From positions 620,001 through 684,000 of the forward strand of contig NZ_AGBX01000001.1 of the NCBI RefSeq assembly GCF_000225825.1: a stretch of 64,000 nucleotides of DNA, written 5' to 3'. A program made the position numbers and the translations under genes. The notes under the pieces were generated by a model that saw only the letters and a program-made list of their open reading frames with translations, had not been told where the DNA came from and did no database searches. The DNA comes from Brachybacterium squillarum M-6-3 (lineage in GTDB: Bacteria; Actinomycetota; Actinomycetes; Actinomycetales; Dermabacteraceae). Within the stretch, counting starts at the first letter, position 1; every line of letters begins with the position of its first letter. This document shows, piece after piece, positions 16,084 through 25,097 of the stretch.

Positions 16084-17298
16084 TCACCGCGCCATGGGCA
16101 GGTCTGCGGAGCGGACGGCCAGTCCCTCGCGCACCGTGGGGTCCGTCGCCGCCCGACGGATGATCCAGGCCATCGCCACCGCCGCGTCGTCCAGCAGGGC
16201 GAGGCCCTCCTCCCCCATCGCGGCCGCGGCGAAGTCCCGCGTGTGCAGGGCCGCGTCGACACCGCGGATCCCCACGAAGGGGTGCAGGGACGGCACCCGG
16301 CGGGAGACGTTGCCCATGTCGGTGGAGGCCGCCATCACCCCGGTGGAGCCGGCCAGCGGACGCCCCTGCTGCGCCATCGCCTCGTTCCAGAGCGCCCCGA
16401 GCCCGGGGTCCTGGGTGAGCGGTTCGTAGGCGGGCTCGGAGGCCTCGATCTCCAGCGTGCATCCGCTGGCCAGGGCACCCGCTTCGAGGCAGGCGCGGAG
16501 CATACCCTGCAGCTCCTCGAACTGCTCCATCGTGCGGGCCCGGCACTCGAAGTCCACGACCGCGGTCTCCGGGATGATGTTGGTGACGCCGCTCTGCTGC
16601 GGCACCAGGGCGAGTCGCTGCCCGTCGTATATGCGCTGACGCAGCAGCCCGGCGGCGACCTGCGCGATCACGGCGGCGTCGTTGGCGTTGACGCCCTCGG
16701 TCGGGTTCGCGGCGGCATGCGCCCCGCGACCGGTGAAGGTGGCGCGCCAGCGGCCGACGGCCTGGCTGGTGGAGCCGATCGGGTCGTACGTGCCGGTCTG
16801 CGGGGTCGGGTGGGTCATCAGCGCCATGTCCGCCCCGTCGAAGACGCCCGCGTCGATCAGCAGCTGCTTGCCGCCGCCGTGCTCCTCGGCCGGCGTCCCG
16901 ATGACCTGCAGCTCCACGCCCGGGAGGTCCCCGGCGGCGATGTCCGCCGCGAGCGCGAGGGCGGCCCCGACGGAGGAGCCCGCGATGAGGGGGTGGCCGC
17001 AGCCGTGGCCGATCTCCGGCAGCGCGTCGTACTCGACGCACAGCGCCGCCACCAGCGGCCCCTCACCCAGTCGTGCCCGGAAGGCCGTGTCGAGCCCGCC
17101 GACGCCCTGCTCGATGGCGAAGCCGGCCTGCTCGAGCAGCCTGGTGACGCGCTCGACGGCGCGATGCTCGGCGAAGGCGAGCTCGGGGTCGGCGTGGATC
17201 GCGCGGGCCAGCGCGTGGACGTCCTGGCGGTGGCCGCGGTAGGCGGACGCGACGCGGGCGAAGGCCTCGGCGTCGACGGGAGCGGCGGTGCTGGTCAC
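16084..17298 (-). CDS. M20-family amidohydrolase / peptidase (PM20D2-like)
   Basis: The 404-residue enzyme belongs to the M20 metallopeptidase superfamily, amidohydrolase branch, which splits N-acyl amino acids or dipeptides. Metal-binding and catalytic landmarks: EYDALPEIGHGCGHPLIAGS near residue 90, GTPAEEHGGGKQLLIDAG with the catalytic Glu pair, MTHPTPQTG, then the dimerisation domain with FTGRGAHAAANPTEGVNAND and the late metal ligand in LHPFVGI. No signal peptide, so it is cytoplasmic. The PM20D2-like pattern (GCGH rather than GHACGHD) suggests dipeptide or beta-alanyl substrates, which is inference. It runs alone; the upstream NrtR-like gene ends 44 nt before its start and may be co-transcribed. 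Confidence 0.85.
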   Translation of the reverse strand: MTSTAAPVDAEAFARVASAYRGHRQDVHALARAIHADPELAFAEHRAVERVTRLLEQAGFAIEQGVGGLDTAFRARLGEGPLVAALCVEYDALPEIGHGCGHPLIAGSSVGAALALAADIAAGDLPGVELQVIGTPAEEHGGGKQLLIDAGVFDGADMALMTHPTPQTGTYDPIGSTSQAVGRWRATFTGRGAHAAANPTEGVNANDAAVIAQVAAGLLRQRIYDGQRLALVPQQSGVTNIIPETAVVDFECRARTMEQFEELQGMLRACLEAGALASGCTLEIEASEPAYEPLTQDPGLGALWNEAMAQQGRPLAGSTGVMAASTDMGNVSRRVPSLHPFVGIRGVDAALHTRDFAAAAMGEEGLALLDDAAVAMAWIIRRAATDPTVREGLAVRSADLPMAR

Positions 17299-17342
17299 GG
17301 GCCGATCCTCTCACGTGGCCTGCCGGCCCGGCGGGGCGGGGA

Positions 17343-18041
17343 TCAGTCGCCGGCGCGCAGCAGCGGGGGGTTCAGCCGGGTGCCGTCCCCGGCCCGGTAC
17401 AGCCGGGCAGGCCGGCCGCCGGTGGGGGCGGCATGGGTCTCCAGGTCCACCACGAAGCCCTCCGTGCGGGTGGCCTTGCGGTGGAAGTTCCCGGCGTCCA
17501 GCGGCCGACCCCACACGCTCTCGTAGACCCCGCGGAGCTGGGAGATCGTGAACTCCTCGGGCAGGAAGGTCACGGCGAGCGTCGTGTACTCGAGCTTGGC
17601 CCGGGCCCGCTCGACGGCATCGGCCAGCAGCACGGGGTGGTCGAAGGCGAGCGTCACCTCGGTGAGGTCCTCGACGGCCCACCAGCGGGCGTCGGCCACG
17701 CCCTCGCCGCGCCGCGGCTCGGGGAGGTCGGCGCCGAGCGCCATGAAGGCCACCGAGACCACGCGTCCGCGGGGGTCGCGGTCGGTGGCGCCGTAGGTGC
17801 GGACCTGCTCGACGTGCACGGCGCGGTCGCCGAGGGAGGCCTCGTCGGCCAGCACCCGGTCGGCGGCCTCGGTGAGGTCCTCCCGCTTGCTCATGAAGCC
17901 GCCGGGCAGCGCCCAGGCACCGGAGTAGGGCTCGTCGTCGCGCTGGATCAGCAGCACGGAGAGCTTGTGCTCGCGCAGCGTGAGGATGACGAGGTCGACG
18001 GCGACCCCGGCGCGGGGGAACGGCGAACCCGAGGTGCTCAT
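17343..18041 (-). CDS. NrtR-like Nudix-domain transcriptional regulator
   Basis: The 232-residue protein has an N-terminal Nudix fold (VAVDLVILTLREHKLSVLLI, then WALPGGFM) and a C-terminal winged helix (FTISQLRGVYESVWGRPLD, then NFHRKATRTEGFVVD), the layout of NrtR, a repressor of NAD metabolism genes that senses ADP-ribose. The Nudix box reads REDLTEAADRVLADEAS where an active enzyme has RExxEExG, so key catalytic positions are altered. That fits a ligand sensor rather than a hydrolase. No NAD biosynthesis gene is next to it, so the target is unknown; family members can regulate other pathways. Start 18041 has a -10 hexamer 6 nt upstream. Confidence 0.8.
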   Translation of the reverse strand: MSTSGSPFPRAGVAVDLVILTLREHKLSVLLIQRDDEPYSGAWALPGGFMSKREDLTEAADRVLADEASLGDRAVHVEQVRTYGATDRDPRGRVVSVAFMALGADLPEPRRGEGVADARWWAVEDLTEVTLAFDHPVLLADAVERARAKLEYTTLAVTFLPEEFTISQLRGVYESVWGRPLDAGNFHRKATRTEGFVVDLETHAAPTGGRPARLYRAGDGTRLNPPLLRAGD

Positions 18042-18047
18042 CCGGCC

Positions 18048-18053
18048 ACCGTA
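18048..18053 (-). promoter_or_regulatory. -10 element of the NrtR-like gene (leaderless)
   Basis: TACGGT on the minus strand is followed by 6 nt and ATG at 18041. Confidence 0.45.
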
Positions 18054-18079
18054 GGGCCCGCGGCCCGATCGGCGCGAAA

Positions 18080-18122
18080 GGCGCTCACCGGACACCCCGA
18101 GGGGGTCGCTCCGGTGAGCGCC
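18080..18122 (-). terminator. Terminator hairpin downstream of glpX
   Basis: A perfect 13-bp inverted repeat (GGCGCTCACCGGA and complement) with a 17-nt loop lies 24 nt beyond the glpX stop and before the NrtR-like promoter. Confidence 0.65.
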
Positions 18123-18146
18123 GCTCGGCGCCCCGCCCCGCGGTGA

Positions 18147-19169
18147 TCAGTCCTCGAGCCAGCGGCTCCACTTCTCCACCTTGTGCTCGGCCTGGACGAT
18201 GCGCACCGTGCCGGAGCTGGCGCGCATCACGATCGACTCGGTGACCACGCGACGATCCTGGTAGCGCACGCCGCGCAGCAGGTCGCCGTCGGTGATGCCC
18301 GTGGCCGCGAAGTAGCAGTTGTCGGTGGTGACCAGGTCGTCGGTGGTCAGGACCTCGTCCAGGTCGAGGCCCGCGTCGATCGCCTTCTGCCGCTCGGCGT
18401 CGTCCAGCGGCGCGAGGCGACCCTGGATCATGCCGCCGGTGGCCTTGATGGCGCAGGCGGCGACGATGCCCTCGGGGGTGCCGCCGGTGCCCAGCAGCAT
18501 GTCCACCCCGGTGCCGCGGGCGGCGGCGATCGCCCCGGCCACGTCGCCGTCCATGATGAACTTGATGCGGGCGCCGGCCTCACGGATCTCGCGCACCAGG
18601 CCTTCGTGCCGAGCGCGCTCCAGCACGCACACGGTCACCTGGTTGACGGGCTTGTCCAGCGCCTTGGCGACCAGCCGGATGTTCTGGCCGACGGGAAGGC
18701 GGAGGTCGACGAACTCGGCGGCCTCGGGGCCCACCACCATCTTCTCCATGTAGAACACGGCCGAGGGGTCGTACATGCAGCCGCGCTCGGCGACGGCGAA
18801 CACCGCCAGGGCGTTGTTGTAGCCGAGGGCCGTGAGGCGGGTGCCGTCGATGGGGTCGACGGCGACGTCCACCGAGGGGCCGCTGCCGTCGCCCACCCGC
18901 TCGCCGTTGAACAGCATCGGCGCCTCGTCCTTCTCGCCCTCCCCGATGACGACGGTGCCGTCCATCCGCACGGTGTCCATGAAGGAGCGCATCGCGTCGA
19001 CGGCGGCGCCGTCGGCCTGGTTCTTGTCGCCCGCGCCGACCCAGCGGCCGCCGGCGATGGCGGCGGCCTCCGTGACGCGCACCAGCTCGAGGGCGAGGTT
19101 GCGGTCGGGGGCCGCGCTATGGAGCTGGTCGGGCTGTCCGGTCTTTTCGGGGGTGTCGCTGCTGGTCAT
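18147..19169 (-). CDS. glpX: Class II fructose-1,6-bisphosphatase
   Basis: GlpX dephosphorylates fructose 1,6-bisphosphate to fructose 6-phosphate in gluconeogenesis, and is the essential FBPase of most actinobacteria. The 340-residue protein has [17 protein letters not shown], the metal site [15 protein letters not shown] and VDPIDGT, then [16 protein letters not shown] and [21 protein letters not shown], all diagnostic of the class II (Li+-sensitive) family. Start ATG 19169 follows a GGAGC site. It is a single-gene unit ending in a clear hairpin. Its position in a sugar-utilising genome fits growth on pentoses and other gluconeogenic carbon sources. Confidence 0.95.
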   Translation of the reverse strand: MTSSDTPEKTGQPDQLHSAAPDRNLALELVRVTEAAAIAGGRWVGAGDKNQADGAAVDAMRSFMDTVRMDGTVVIGEGEKDEAPMLFNGERVGDGSGPSVDVAVDPIDGTRLTALGYNNALAVFAVAERGCMYDPSAVFYMEKMVVGPEAAEFVDLRLPVGQNIRLVAKALDKPVNQVTVCVLERARHEGLVREIREAGARIKFIMDGDVAGAIAAARGTGVDMLLGTGGTPEGIVAACAIKATGGMIQGRLAPLDDAERQKAIDAGLDLDEVLTTDDLVTTDNCYFAATGITDGDLLRGVRYQDRRVVTESIVMRASSGTVRIVQAEHKVEKWSRWLED

Positions 19170-19395
19170 CGGGGCTCCATCGTCGTCGGTGGCGGGTGCC
19201 GCGGGCTCTGTTCCTCGGGGCCGTTCGCGGGTCCTGCCAGCCTATAGGGGCCGCGCCGGGGCGGCGCGGGCCCTGTGCGGACCGTTCACCAGCCCGTCAC
19301 CGTGCCTGCTCCGGTCGGCGCATCTCGCCCTTGCCCGCCGCTGCGCCTCGCCCGCGCCCTCGCCCCGCACCTGCACCTCCCCCTCGCGTGCCGGC

Positions 19396-20397
19396 TCAAG
19401 GGCCGACGGTGCGGTGCTCAGCGATGTAGCGGTCGAAGTCCCAGGGGCGGCGGGAGTCGTCGCCGTCGAGGAAGCGGATCGCGGCGCGGCGGCCCTCGGT
19501 GTAGAGCTGCTCGCGCTGGGTGGTGCTCAGGGAGAACTCGGTGGCGCGGACCGCGGAGGTGTCGATGAAGATGGTGCGGGCGAGCGCGTGGGGATCGTCG
19601 ATGTGCATCCGGTCGTAGAAGCCGGTGGCGGTGTCCAGCAGGGCCCTCGCGTAGCCGATCGGTCCGGAGATGCGGTGCAGGGGCTGCGGGTCCTCGGGTG
19701 GTCGGGCGGACAGGCGGATGCCGAAGGTGGGCCAGCGCGGCGTCTGCCCGGTGGGACGGTCGAAGACGTCGACGGGGAAGTTGGAGAGCAGGCCGCCGTC
19801 CACCAGCGTCGCGGTGCCGTGGCCGGTGCGCCAGCGGGCGGGGCGGAACAGAAGCGGGATCGCCATCGAGGCGCGCACCGCCTCGACCACCGACAGGGAC
19901 TCGGGGTCGCGGCCCAGCAGGGCGGCGTCGCGGGGCAGGTGACGCAGGCGTCCGCCGCTGAGGTCGGTGGTGGTCACGACGAGCCGGGTGGGCGGGCCGG
20001 AGACCGCGAGCCCGTCGGGGTCGGTGTAGGAGAGCTCGCCGAAGGTGCCCTGGTCGTGCTCCGGGGCGTGGGCGGCGAGCTGCTCGGTGAGCCATTGCTC
20101 CAGGTAGGTGGCGGGGTGGATGCCGAGGTGCCGGATCAGACCCAGCAGGGCGCCGGGCGGGGTGCGGCGCCACCACGAGCCGTCCAGGAAGCGGCGGTAG
20201 TCGGTGGCGCGCAGGATCTCGACCAGCGAGGTGGCGGGGGTGCCGAAGGCGGTCAGCGAGCCGACGATGGCGCCCGCGGAGGACCCGGCGATGCGCTGGG
20301 GGCGGTAGCCGCGTTCCTCCAGCACCTCCAGGGCGCCGGCGAGCGCGATGCCCTTGACCCCGCCGCCCTCGAGGACCAGGTCGACGGGCCCGCTCAC
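19396..20397 (-). CDS. Patatin-like phospholipase
   Basis: Patatin-like lipases use a Ser-Asp dyad to hydrolyse acyl esters of lipids. The 333-residue protein has the oxyanion-hole loop LEGGGVKGIALAGAL at the N-terminus, the nucleophile motif GSSAGAIVGSL (G-x-S-x-G) and the Asp in TLVDGGLLSNFPVD. There is no signal peptide, so it acts in the cytoplasm or at the inner membrane face. It starts with GTG at 20397 inside the stop of the upstream exporter gene (GTGA overlap), so the two are translationally coupled in one operon. A link between lipid turnover and export is inferred only from that coupling. Confidence 0.9.
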   Translation of the reverse strand: MSGPVDLVLEGGGVKGIALAGALEVLEERGYRPQRIAGSSAGAIVGSLTAFGTPATSLVEILRATDYRRFLDGSWWRRTPPGALLGLIRHLGIHPATYLEQWLTEQLAAHAPEHDQGTFGELSYTDPDGLAVSGPPTRLVVTTTDLSGGRLRHLPRDAALLGRDPESLSVVEAVRASMAIPLLFRPARWRTGHGTATLVDGGLLSNFPVDVFDRPTGQTPRWPTFGIRLSARPPEDPQPLHRISGPIGYARALLDTATGFYDRMHIDDPHALARTIFIDTSAVRATEFSLSTTQREQLYTEGRRAAIRFLDGDDSRRPWDFDRYIAEHRTVGP

Positions 20398-21653
20398 ACC
20401 GCCTCCCGGCGACGAGAGGAGGCCAGGTGCCACATCCACATGCCGGTGCCCAGCAGGGCGAAGCCCGCCGAGGTGAGGCCGACAGTGACCAGGGAGGCGC
20501 TGACCAGCGGGGTGACGATCCCGGCCAGTAGCGCGTTCAGCACCAGGGAGAAGAAGGTGCCGAGCGACGCGGCGGCGCCGCGCTCGGTCGGGAACAGGTC
20601 CAGCACCTCCAGCTGGATGGGGGCGAAGACCAGGGAGACGGTGAAGGCGATGAGCATCGGGCCGATCAGCACCGGCAGCAGCCGCGGCGAGAGGGTGCCG
20701 TCGGGCGTCGGTCCGAGGGCGACCAGCGCCAGGTTGATCGCCGTGGTGACGATGGTGAGCAGGAAGCCGAGGGTGATCAGCCGGGGCCGCGGGATCGTCT
20801 CGGCGACCTTCCCCACCACCCAGGCGCCGGACATCATGCCGATGATCAGCGGCACGAACAGCACCCAGAAGTCCTGCTCCCCCAGGCCGTAGAGCCGCAC
20901 CACCACGATCGGCGCGCCCGCGATGAACAGGAACTGGGCGGCGAAGCCGAAGGCGGAGGCGGCGGCCACCCGCAGCATCACCGGGGAGCGGCCCACCCGC
21001 ACCAGCGAGCCGAGCAGGGCGCCCACCCGCAGCGGGGTGCGCTGCTCGGGCGGCAGCGTCTCGGGCAGCACCGCGGTGAGGACCAGGGCGAACACCCCGT
21101 ACAGGCCGACGCCGGCGAACACCCAGCGCCAGTCGCCGAGCAGCAGCAGCCAGCCGCCGAGGATCGGGGCGAGCGCCGGGGCGACGGAGAAGATCATCAT
21201 CACGCGGGCCATCAGCCGCTGCGCCTCGGCGCCGGAGAACATGTCGCGGATGACCACGCGGGAGACGATGGTGGCGGCGCCCGCGCTCATCCCCTGCAGC
21301 ACGCGCAGCGCGATCAGCCCGCCGAGGCTCGGCGCCAGGATCGAGCCGAACATGCCGATCAGGTAGATGACCAGGCCGCCGATCATGACCTTCTTGCGGC
21401 CCAGCGCGTCCGAGAGCGGCCCGTGGAAGATCGACATCACCGCGAAGGCCCCGAGGTAGGCGGAGACCAGCTGCTGCAGCGCCACCTCGTCGCCGCCGAA
21501 CTCCGCGCCGATCCGGGTGAAGGCCGGGAACACCGTGTCGATCGTGAAGGGCCCGATCATCGCCAGCGTGGCGAGGGTGAGGGTGATCCGCGCGCCCGCG
21601 CGGGAGGGGCCGGGGGCGGGCTGCGGCAGGGAGGAGGGGGAGGCGGCGGTCAC
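20394..21653 (-). CDS. Bcr/CflA-type multidrug efflux MFS transporter
   Basis: This is a 12-helix major facilitator of the Bcr/CflA (DHA1) group, which exports drugs such as bicyclomycin or other small molecules by proton antiport. Helix 1 begins ITLTLATLAMIGPFTIDTVF; the loop-2 signature GPLSDALGRKKVMIGG (motif A) and the helix-4/5 region SRVVIRDMFSG are typical. I choose the GTG at 21653, which lies 7 nt after a -10 hexamer, giving 419 residues; a GTG two codons earlier is possible. It is the first gene of an operon with the patatin. Confidence 0.88.
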   Translation of the reverse strand: MTAASPSSLPQPAPGPSRAGARITLTLATLAMIGPFTIDTVFPAFTRIGAEFGGDEVALQQLVSAYLGAFAVMSIFHGPLSDALGRKKVMIGGLVIYLIGMFGSILAPSLGGLIALRVLQGMSAGAATIVSRVVIRDMFSGAEAQRLMARVMMIFSVAPALAPILGGWLLLLGDWRWVFAGVGLYGVFALVLTAVLPETLPPEQRTPLRVGALLGSLVRVGRSPVMLRVAAASAFGFAAQFLFIAGAPIVVVRLYGLGEQDFWVLFVPLIIGMMSGAWVVGKVAETIPRPRLITLGFLLTIVTTAINLALVALGPTPDGTLSPRLLPVLIGPMLIAFTVSLVFAPIQLEVLDLFPTERGAAASLGTFFSLVLNALLAGIVTPLVSASLVTVGLTSAGFALLGTGMWMWHLASSRRREAV

Positions 21654-21660
21654 CGGCACC

Positions 21661-21666
21661 AGCGTA
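21661..21666 (-). promoter_or_regulatory. -10 element of the MFS/patatin operon (leaderless)
   Basis: TACGCT on the minus strand is followed by 7 nt and GTG at 21653. Confidence 0.45.
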
Positions 21667-21949
21667 GACCCGGGGCGCGGGGCCCTTCGCGAGGGACCGC
21701 GCGGGCACTCCCTGCGCGACCCCGCTCGACAACCTGGTCCGGGGTCCGGCGCGCCAGGGCACGGCTATCGTCGTCCGTGCCAGGCCCGACAAACGGCGGA
21801 GCATCGTCTCCCGCTCCCGGGAGCGACGAGATGAGAACCATCCAGTACCTGCTCACGGCGGCGGCGCCGACCTGCACGTCGTCGGTGACGCCTAAGCTGT
21901 GACGGTGCCGCGGAGCCGCGCTCCGCACCCCGACGACGGAGGAACCGCG

Positions 21950-22885
21950 ATGAAGCGCTTCACGCTGCCCCACACCGAGATCGAGGCCCCGGCGGTCGTG
22001 CTGGGCCTGATGCGGATCGCCGACAAGAGCGACGAGGAGATCCGCACCCTGGTGCGCACCGCCCGCGACGCCGGCATCGACTTCCTCGACCACGCCGACG
22101 TGTACGGCTCCGAGCTGCACCAGTGCGAGCGCCGCTTCGCCGAGGCGATGGCGCTGAGCCCCACCGAGCGCGAGCAGGTCACCATCCAGACCAAGGCCGG
22201 GATCGTGCCCGAGGGTCCCTACTTCGACTTCTCCGCCGAGCACATCGTCTCCTCCGCCGAGGCCTCGCTGCGGGCGCTCGGCACCGACTACCTCGACATC
22301 CTGCTGTTGCACCGCCCGGACGCCCTGGTGGAGCCCGAGGAGGTCGCCTCCGCCTTCGACCAGCTGGTGGGCTCCGGGAAGGTGCGCCACGTCGGCGTCT
22401 CCAACCACACCCCGCGGCAGATCGACCTGCTGAAGCGCTACGTCACCCAGCCGATCGTCGCCAACCAGCTGCAGCTCTCGATCACCCACTCCACCGTGAT
22501 CGCGCAGGGCGTGGCCGCGAACATGCAGGCCGAGCAGCAGTCCGCGACCCTCGACGGCGGCGGCATCGTGGACTACTGCCGTCTGCACGACATCACCGTC
22601 CAGGCGTGGTCGCCTTTCCAGGCCGGCTTCTTCAACGGCGTGTTCCTGGGCAGCGAGGACTACCCGGAGCTGAACGCCGTCATCGACCGCTTGGCCGCGA
22701 AGTACGACGTGGCCCCCGAGGGCATCGCCACCGCGTGGATCACCCGCCACCCCGCGCAGATGCAGGTGGTGCTCGGCACCACCACCCCGCAGCGGGTCAC
22801 CGACTCCGCGGCCGGGGCCGACGTGGTCCTCACCCGCGCCGAGTGGTACGAGCTGTTCCGCGCCGCCGGCTGGCTGGTCCCCTGA
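21950..22885 (+). CDS. Aldo/keto reductase
   Basis: NADPH-dependent aldo/keto reductases reduce carbonyls through a TIM barrel with an Asp-Tyr-Lys-His tetrad. The 311-residue protein is close to the YdhF subgroup: VVLGLMRIADKSDEEIRTLV, the DHADVYG segment (Asp and Tyr of the tetrad), IQTKAGI (Lys), LLLHRPDALVEPEEVASAF (His) and VGVSNHTPRQIDLL, with WSPFQAGFF and TTTPQRV for cofactor binding. Start ATG 21950 follows CGGAGGAA, a strong ribosome-binding site. It is probably co-expressed with the Gfo/Idh gene 141 nt downstream, suggesting a shared sugar or polyol substrate; this is inference. Confidence 0.9.
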   Translation: MKRFTLPHTEIEAPAVVLGLMRIADKSDEEIRTLVRTARDAGIDFLDHADVYGSELHQCERRFAEAMALSPTEREQVTIQTKAGIVPEGPYFDFSAEHIVSSAEASLRALGTDYLDILLLHRPDALVEPEEVASAFDQLVGSGKVRHVGVSNHTPRQIDLLKRYVTQPIVANQLQLSITHSTVIAQGVAANMQAEQQSATLDGGGIVDYCRLHDITVQAWSPFQAGFFNGVFLGSEDYPELNAVIDRLAAKYDVAPEGIATAWITRHPAQMQVVLGTTTPQRVTDSAAGADVVLTRAEWYELFRAAGWLVP

Positions 22886-23026
22886 CCCCTGCGCACTGAC
22901 TGATCCGGCGGCAAGCCGCGGCACCGGGTACCGCCCGGTGCCGCCGCCCGCCAGCATGGCTCCACGGCCCGCCCGACGTCGGGCATCGGGCCGTCCGCAC
23001 CGCCGCGACCCCGAGGAGAGCACCCC

Positions 23027-24073
23027 GTGAGCACCCGACGCATCGGCCTGGTGGGTTACGGCGACGTGGCGGGGGTGCACCTGGAGGCGATCGAGGCCCT
23101 GGACGGGGTGGAACTGGTGGGCATCGCCGACCTCGACCCTTCCGCCCGGGAGCGCGCGGCGCGCGACCACGGGGTGCCCGTCGTCGCCGACACCGAGGCC
23201 CTGCTGCGCGAGCTCTCCCCCGACGCGATCCACGTGACCACCCCGCACCACCAGCACGTCGAGGCGAGCCTCGCGGCGCTCGCGGCCGGGGTGCACGTGC
23301 TGCAGGAGAAGCCGCTGGCCCACACGGTGGCCGAGGCGGAGAGGCTGGTCGCCGCCGTCGAAGGCCCGCCGTCGGTCCGGGCGGACGGCGGGGCGGGCGC
23401 CCCGACCCTCGCCGTCTGCTTCCAGAACCGCTACAACCGCGCCAGCCAGGTGCTGCTGGACCTGCTCGCCGCCGGGGAGGTCGGGGCCGTGCGCGGTGCC
23501 TGGGCCTCCGTGGTGTGGACGCGCACCGCCGCCTACTACGAGGCCAAGCCGTGGCGCGGCCGCTGGGAGAGCGCCGGCGGCGGCCTGCTGATCAACCAGG
23601 CCATCCACACCCTGGACCTGGTGCAGTGGCTGCTGGGGACCGTGGTGCGCACCGACGGGCAGGTCTCCACCCGCCGCTTCGGCGAGTTCATCGAGGTGGA
23701 AGACACGGCGGACCTGCTGCTGCACCACGCCTCCGGCATCACCACCACCTTCTACGCGACGCTCACCGCGCCCCGGGCCCGGCCGGTGGAGATCGAGGTG
23801 GAGTGCGAGAACGCCTCCCTCGATCTGCGCAGCGGCCTGGGCGGCGGCCTGACGGTGCGTTGGCACGACGGTCGCGTGGACACCTATTCCGACCGGGTGG
23901 CGAGCGCCGGCGGGCGCTCCTACTGGGGCGTCTCCCACGCCGAGCTGATCGCCGACATGTACGCGACCCTCGACGATCCGGAGCCGTTCTGGATCGGCCC
24001 GCGGGAGGCCCTGGATTCCCAGCGCATCCTCGAGGCGGCGTATGCGAACAGCGGGGTCGGGCCCGGAGCCTGA
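23027..24073 (+). CDS. Gfo/Idh/MocA family oxidoreductase (1)
   Basis: The 348-residue NAD(P)-dependent dehydrogenase has the Rossmann motif IGLVGYGDVAGVHLEAIEAL, the conserved EKPLAHTVAEAE segment (E-K-P, Lys catalytic), and the C-terminal alpha/beta domain with FQNRYNRASQVLLDLLAAGE and GGGLLINQAIHTLDLVQWLL, including the His-x-x-D-type active-site segment. The family oxidises sugars, inositols or their derivatives; the exact substrate is not readable. GTG start with GAGGAG 9 nt upstream. It follows the aldo/keto reductase on the same strand, and its 3' end converges on the broken TetR gene. Confidence 0.9.
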   Translation: MSTRRIGLVGYGDVAGVHLEAIEALDGVELVGIADLDPSARERAARDHGVPVVADTEALLRELSPDAIHVTTPHHQHVEASLAALAAGVHVLQEKPLAHTVAEAERLVAAVEGPPSVRADGGAGAPTLAVCFQNRYNRASQVLLDLLAAGEVGAVRGAWASVVWTRTAAYYEAKPWRGRWESAGGGLLINQAIHTLDLVQWLLGTVVRTDGQVSTRRFGEFIEVEDTADLLLHHASGITTTFYATLTAPRARPVEIEVECENASLDLRSGLGGGLTVRWHDGRVDTYSDRVASAGGRSYWGVSHAELIADMYATLDDPEPFWIGPREALDSQRILEAAYANSGVGPGA

Positions 24074-24666
24074 GCGCTCCCCGCCGGCCGCCGCCTCCGC
24101 GGCGTCGCGGCAGCGCCGGGCGGCCTCCGGGATCGGCGTGGTCGCGCGCAGCACGGTCGCACCCTCGTGCAGGGCCAGCAGCTGCACGGCCAGGACCTCG
24201 GGGTCGGCGCATCCCAGCTCGGCGACCAGCCCCGAGAAGCGCGCGCGGACCCATTCCTTCTCGGCCTCGATCACCGCGTGGGCGGGATGCTCGGGCTCGG
24301 TGAGCAGTTCGGCGTGGGCGTGGACGAAGGCGCAGCCGCGGGGCTGTGGGTGCGGGTCCAGCTCTCCAGGGCGTCGAAGATCGCCAGCGGCCGGTCGATG
24401 CCCTCCTCCGGGGCGATGCGCGTGTCCACCCAGGCGCGGAAGCGTTCGTCGCGCTCACTCAGGTAGAGCGCCACGAGCTGCGCCTTCGAGCCGAAGCGGT
24501 CGTAGATCGTCTTCGTGGTGACCCCGGCCTCGGCGGCGATGGTGTCGACGCCGACGGCGTTCAGGCCGCGTTCGGCGAACAGCGTGCTCGCGGCGTCGAG
24601 CACGGAGCGGGCGCCGGGGGTCATGCGGGGCGCGGATTCCGGGGCAGCTTGACGGGTGGGGACCAT
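24074..24666 (-). pseudogene. TetR-family regulator, frameshifted
   Basis: From ATG 24666 the first about 100 residues are a normal TetR repressor: SVLDAASTLFAERGLNAVGV, then the helix-turn-helix AAEAGVTTKTIYDRFGSKAQ and LSERDERFRAWVDTRI. After ALESWTRTHSP the frame is lost. The continuation is in the next frame: GCAFVHAHAELLTEPEHPAH, VIEAEKEWVRARFSGLVAEL, then AARRCRDAAEAAAGG, the usual ligand domain. One missing C in the C4 run (G4 at 24340-24343 on the plus strand) repairs it. Beyond that the C-terminus has no clear stop before running antisense into the Gfo/Idh gene, so the 3' end is uncertain. It diverges from the EamA remnant and probably controlled it. Confidence 0.7.
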
Positions 24667-24723
24667 ACCGGTCAGTGCACTCGTAACTACACCGGTCTGT
24701 TCGTTCCCGCACAGGAGCCGCCG

Positions 24724-25097
24724 ATGCCCTCCCCCACCCGGCACGGCCGCACCTGGAGCAGCCAGCCTTCTGGACGGCCATCGCCTGGTTCATCGTGTTC
24801 TCGAACCTCGGCGGCTACGGCTGCTACTGGGCGAGCACCAGGCGTCTCGCCGCGACCTCCATCTCCACCTTGATCTACCTGACCCCGCCGGTCACGGCCC
24901 TGTGGGCCTGGGCGATGTTCGGCGACCCGCTCACCGCGGGCGGGATGCTGGGCCTGGTGGTCTGCGCCGTGGGCGTCGCCGTCGTGCTGCGGCCCGGCCC
25001 GAACGGCGAGGGGCCGCATCAGGGAGCGGGCGCCTCGAAGGTCTCGGGGTCGATGGGCCGGGAGGCGCGCGGCATCCCCGCCACCACCAGCCGGTAG
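24724..25097 (+). pseudogene. EamA/DMT-family transporter remnant (both ends kept, middle lost)
   Basis: An ATG at 24724 with an AGGAG site 6 nt upstream looks like a real gene start (MPSPTRHGRT). About 50 nt later, in another frame, the sequence becomes the C-terminal part of an EamA drug/metabolite transporter: FWTAIAWFIVFSNLGGYGCY, then STLIYLTPPVTALWAWAMFG, GMLGLVVCAVGVAVVLRP. About 200 residues of the ten-helix protein are missing. The tail overlaps the end of the minus-strand MmcQ gene. It is divergent from the TetR gene, an arrangement typical of a regulator with its efflux target, so both partners of this pair are broken. Confidence 0.65.
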
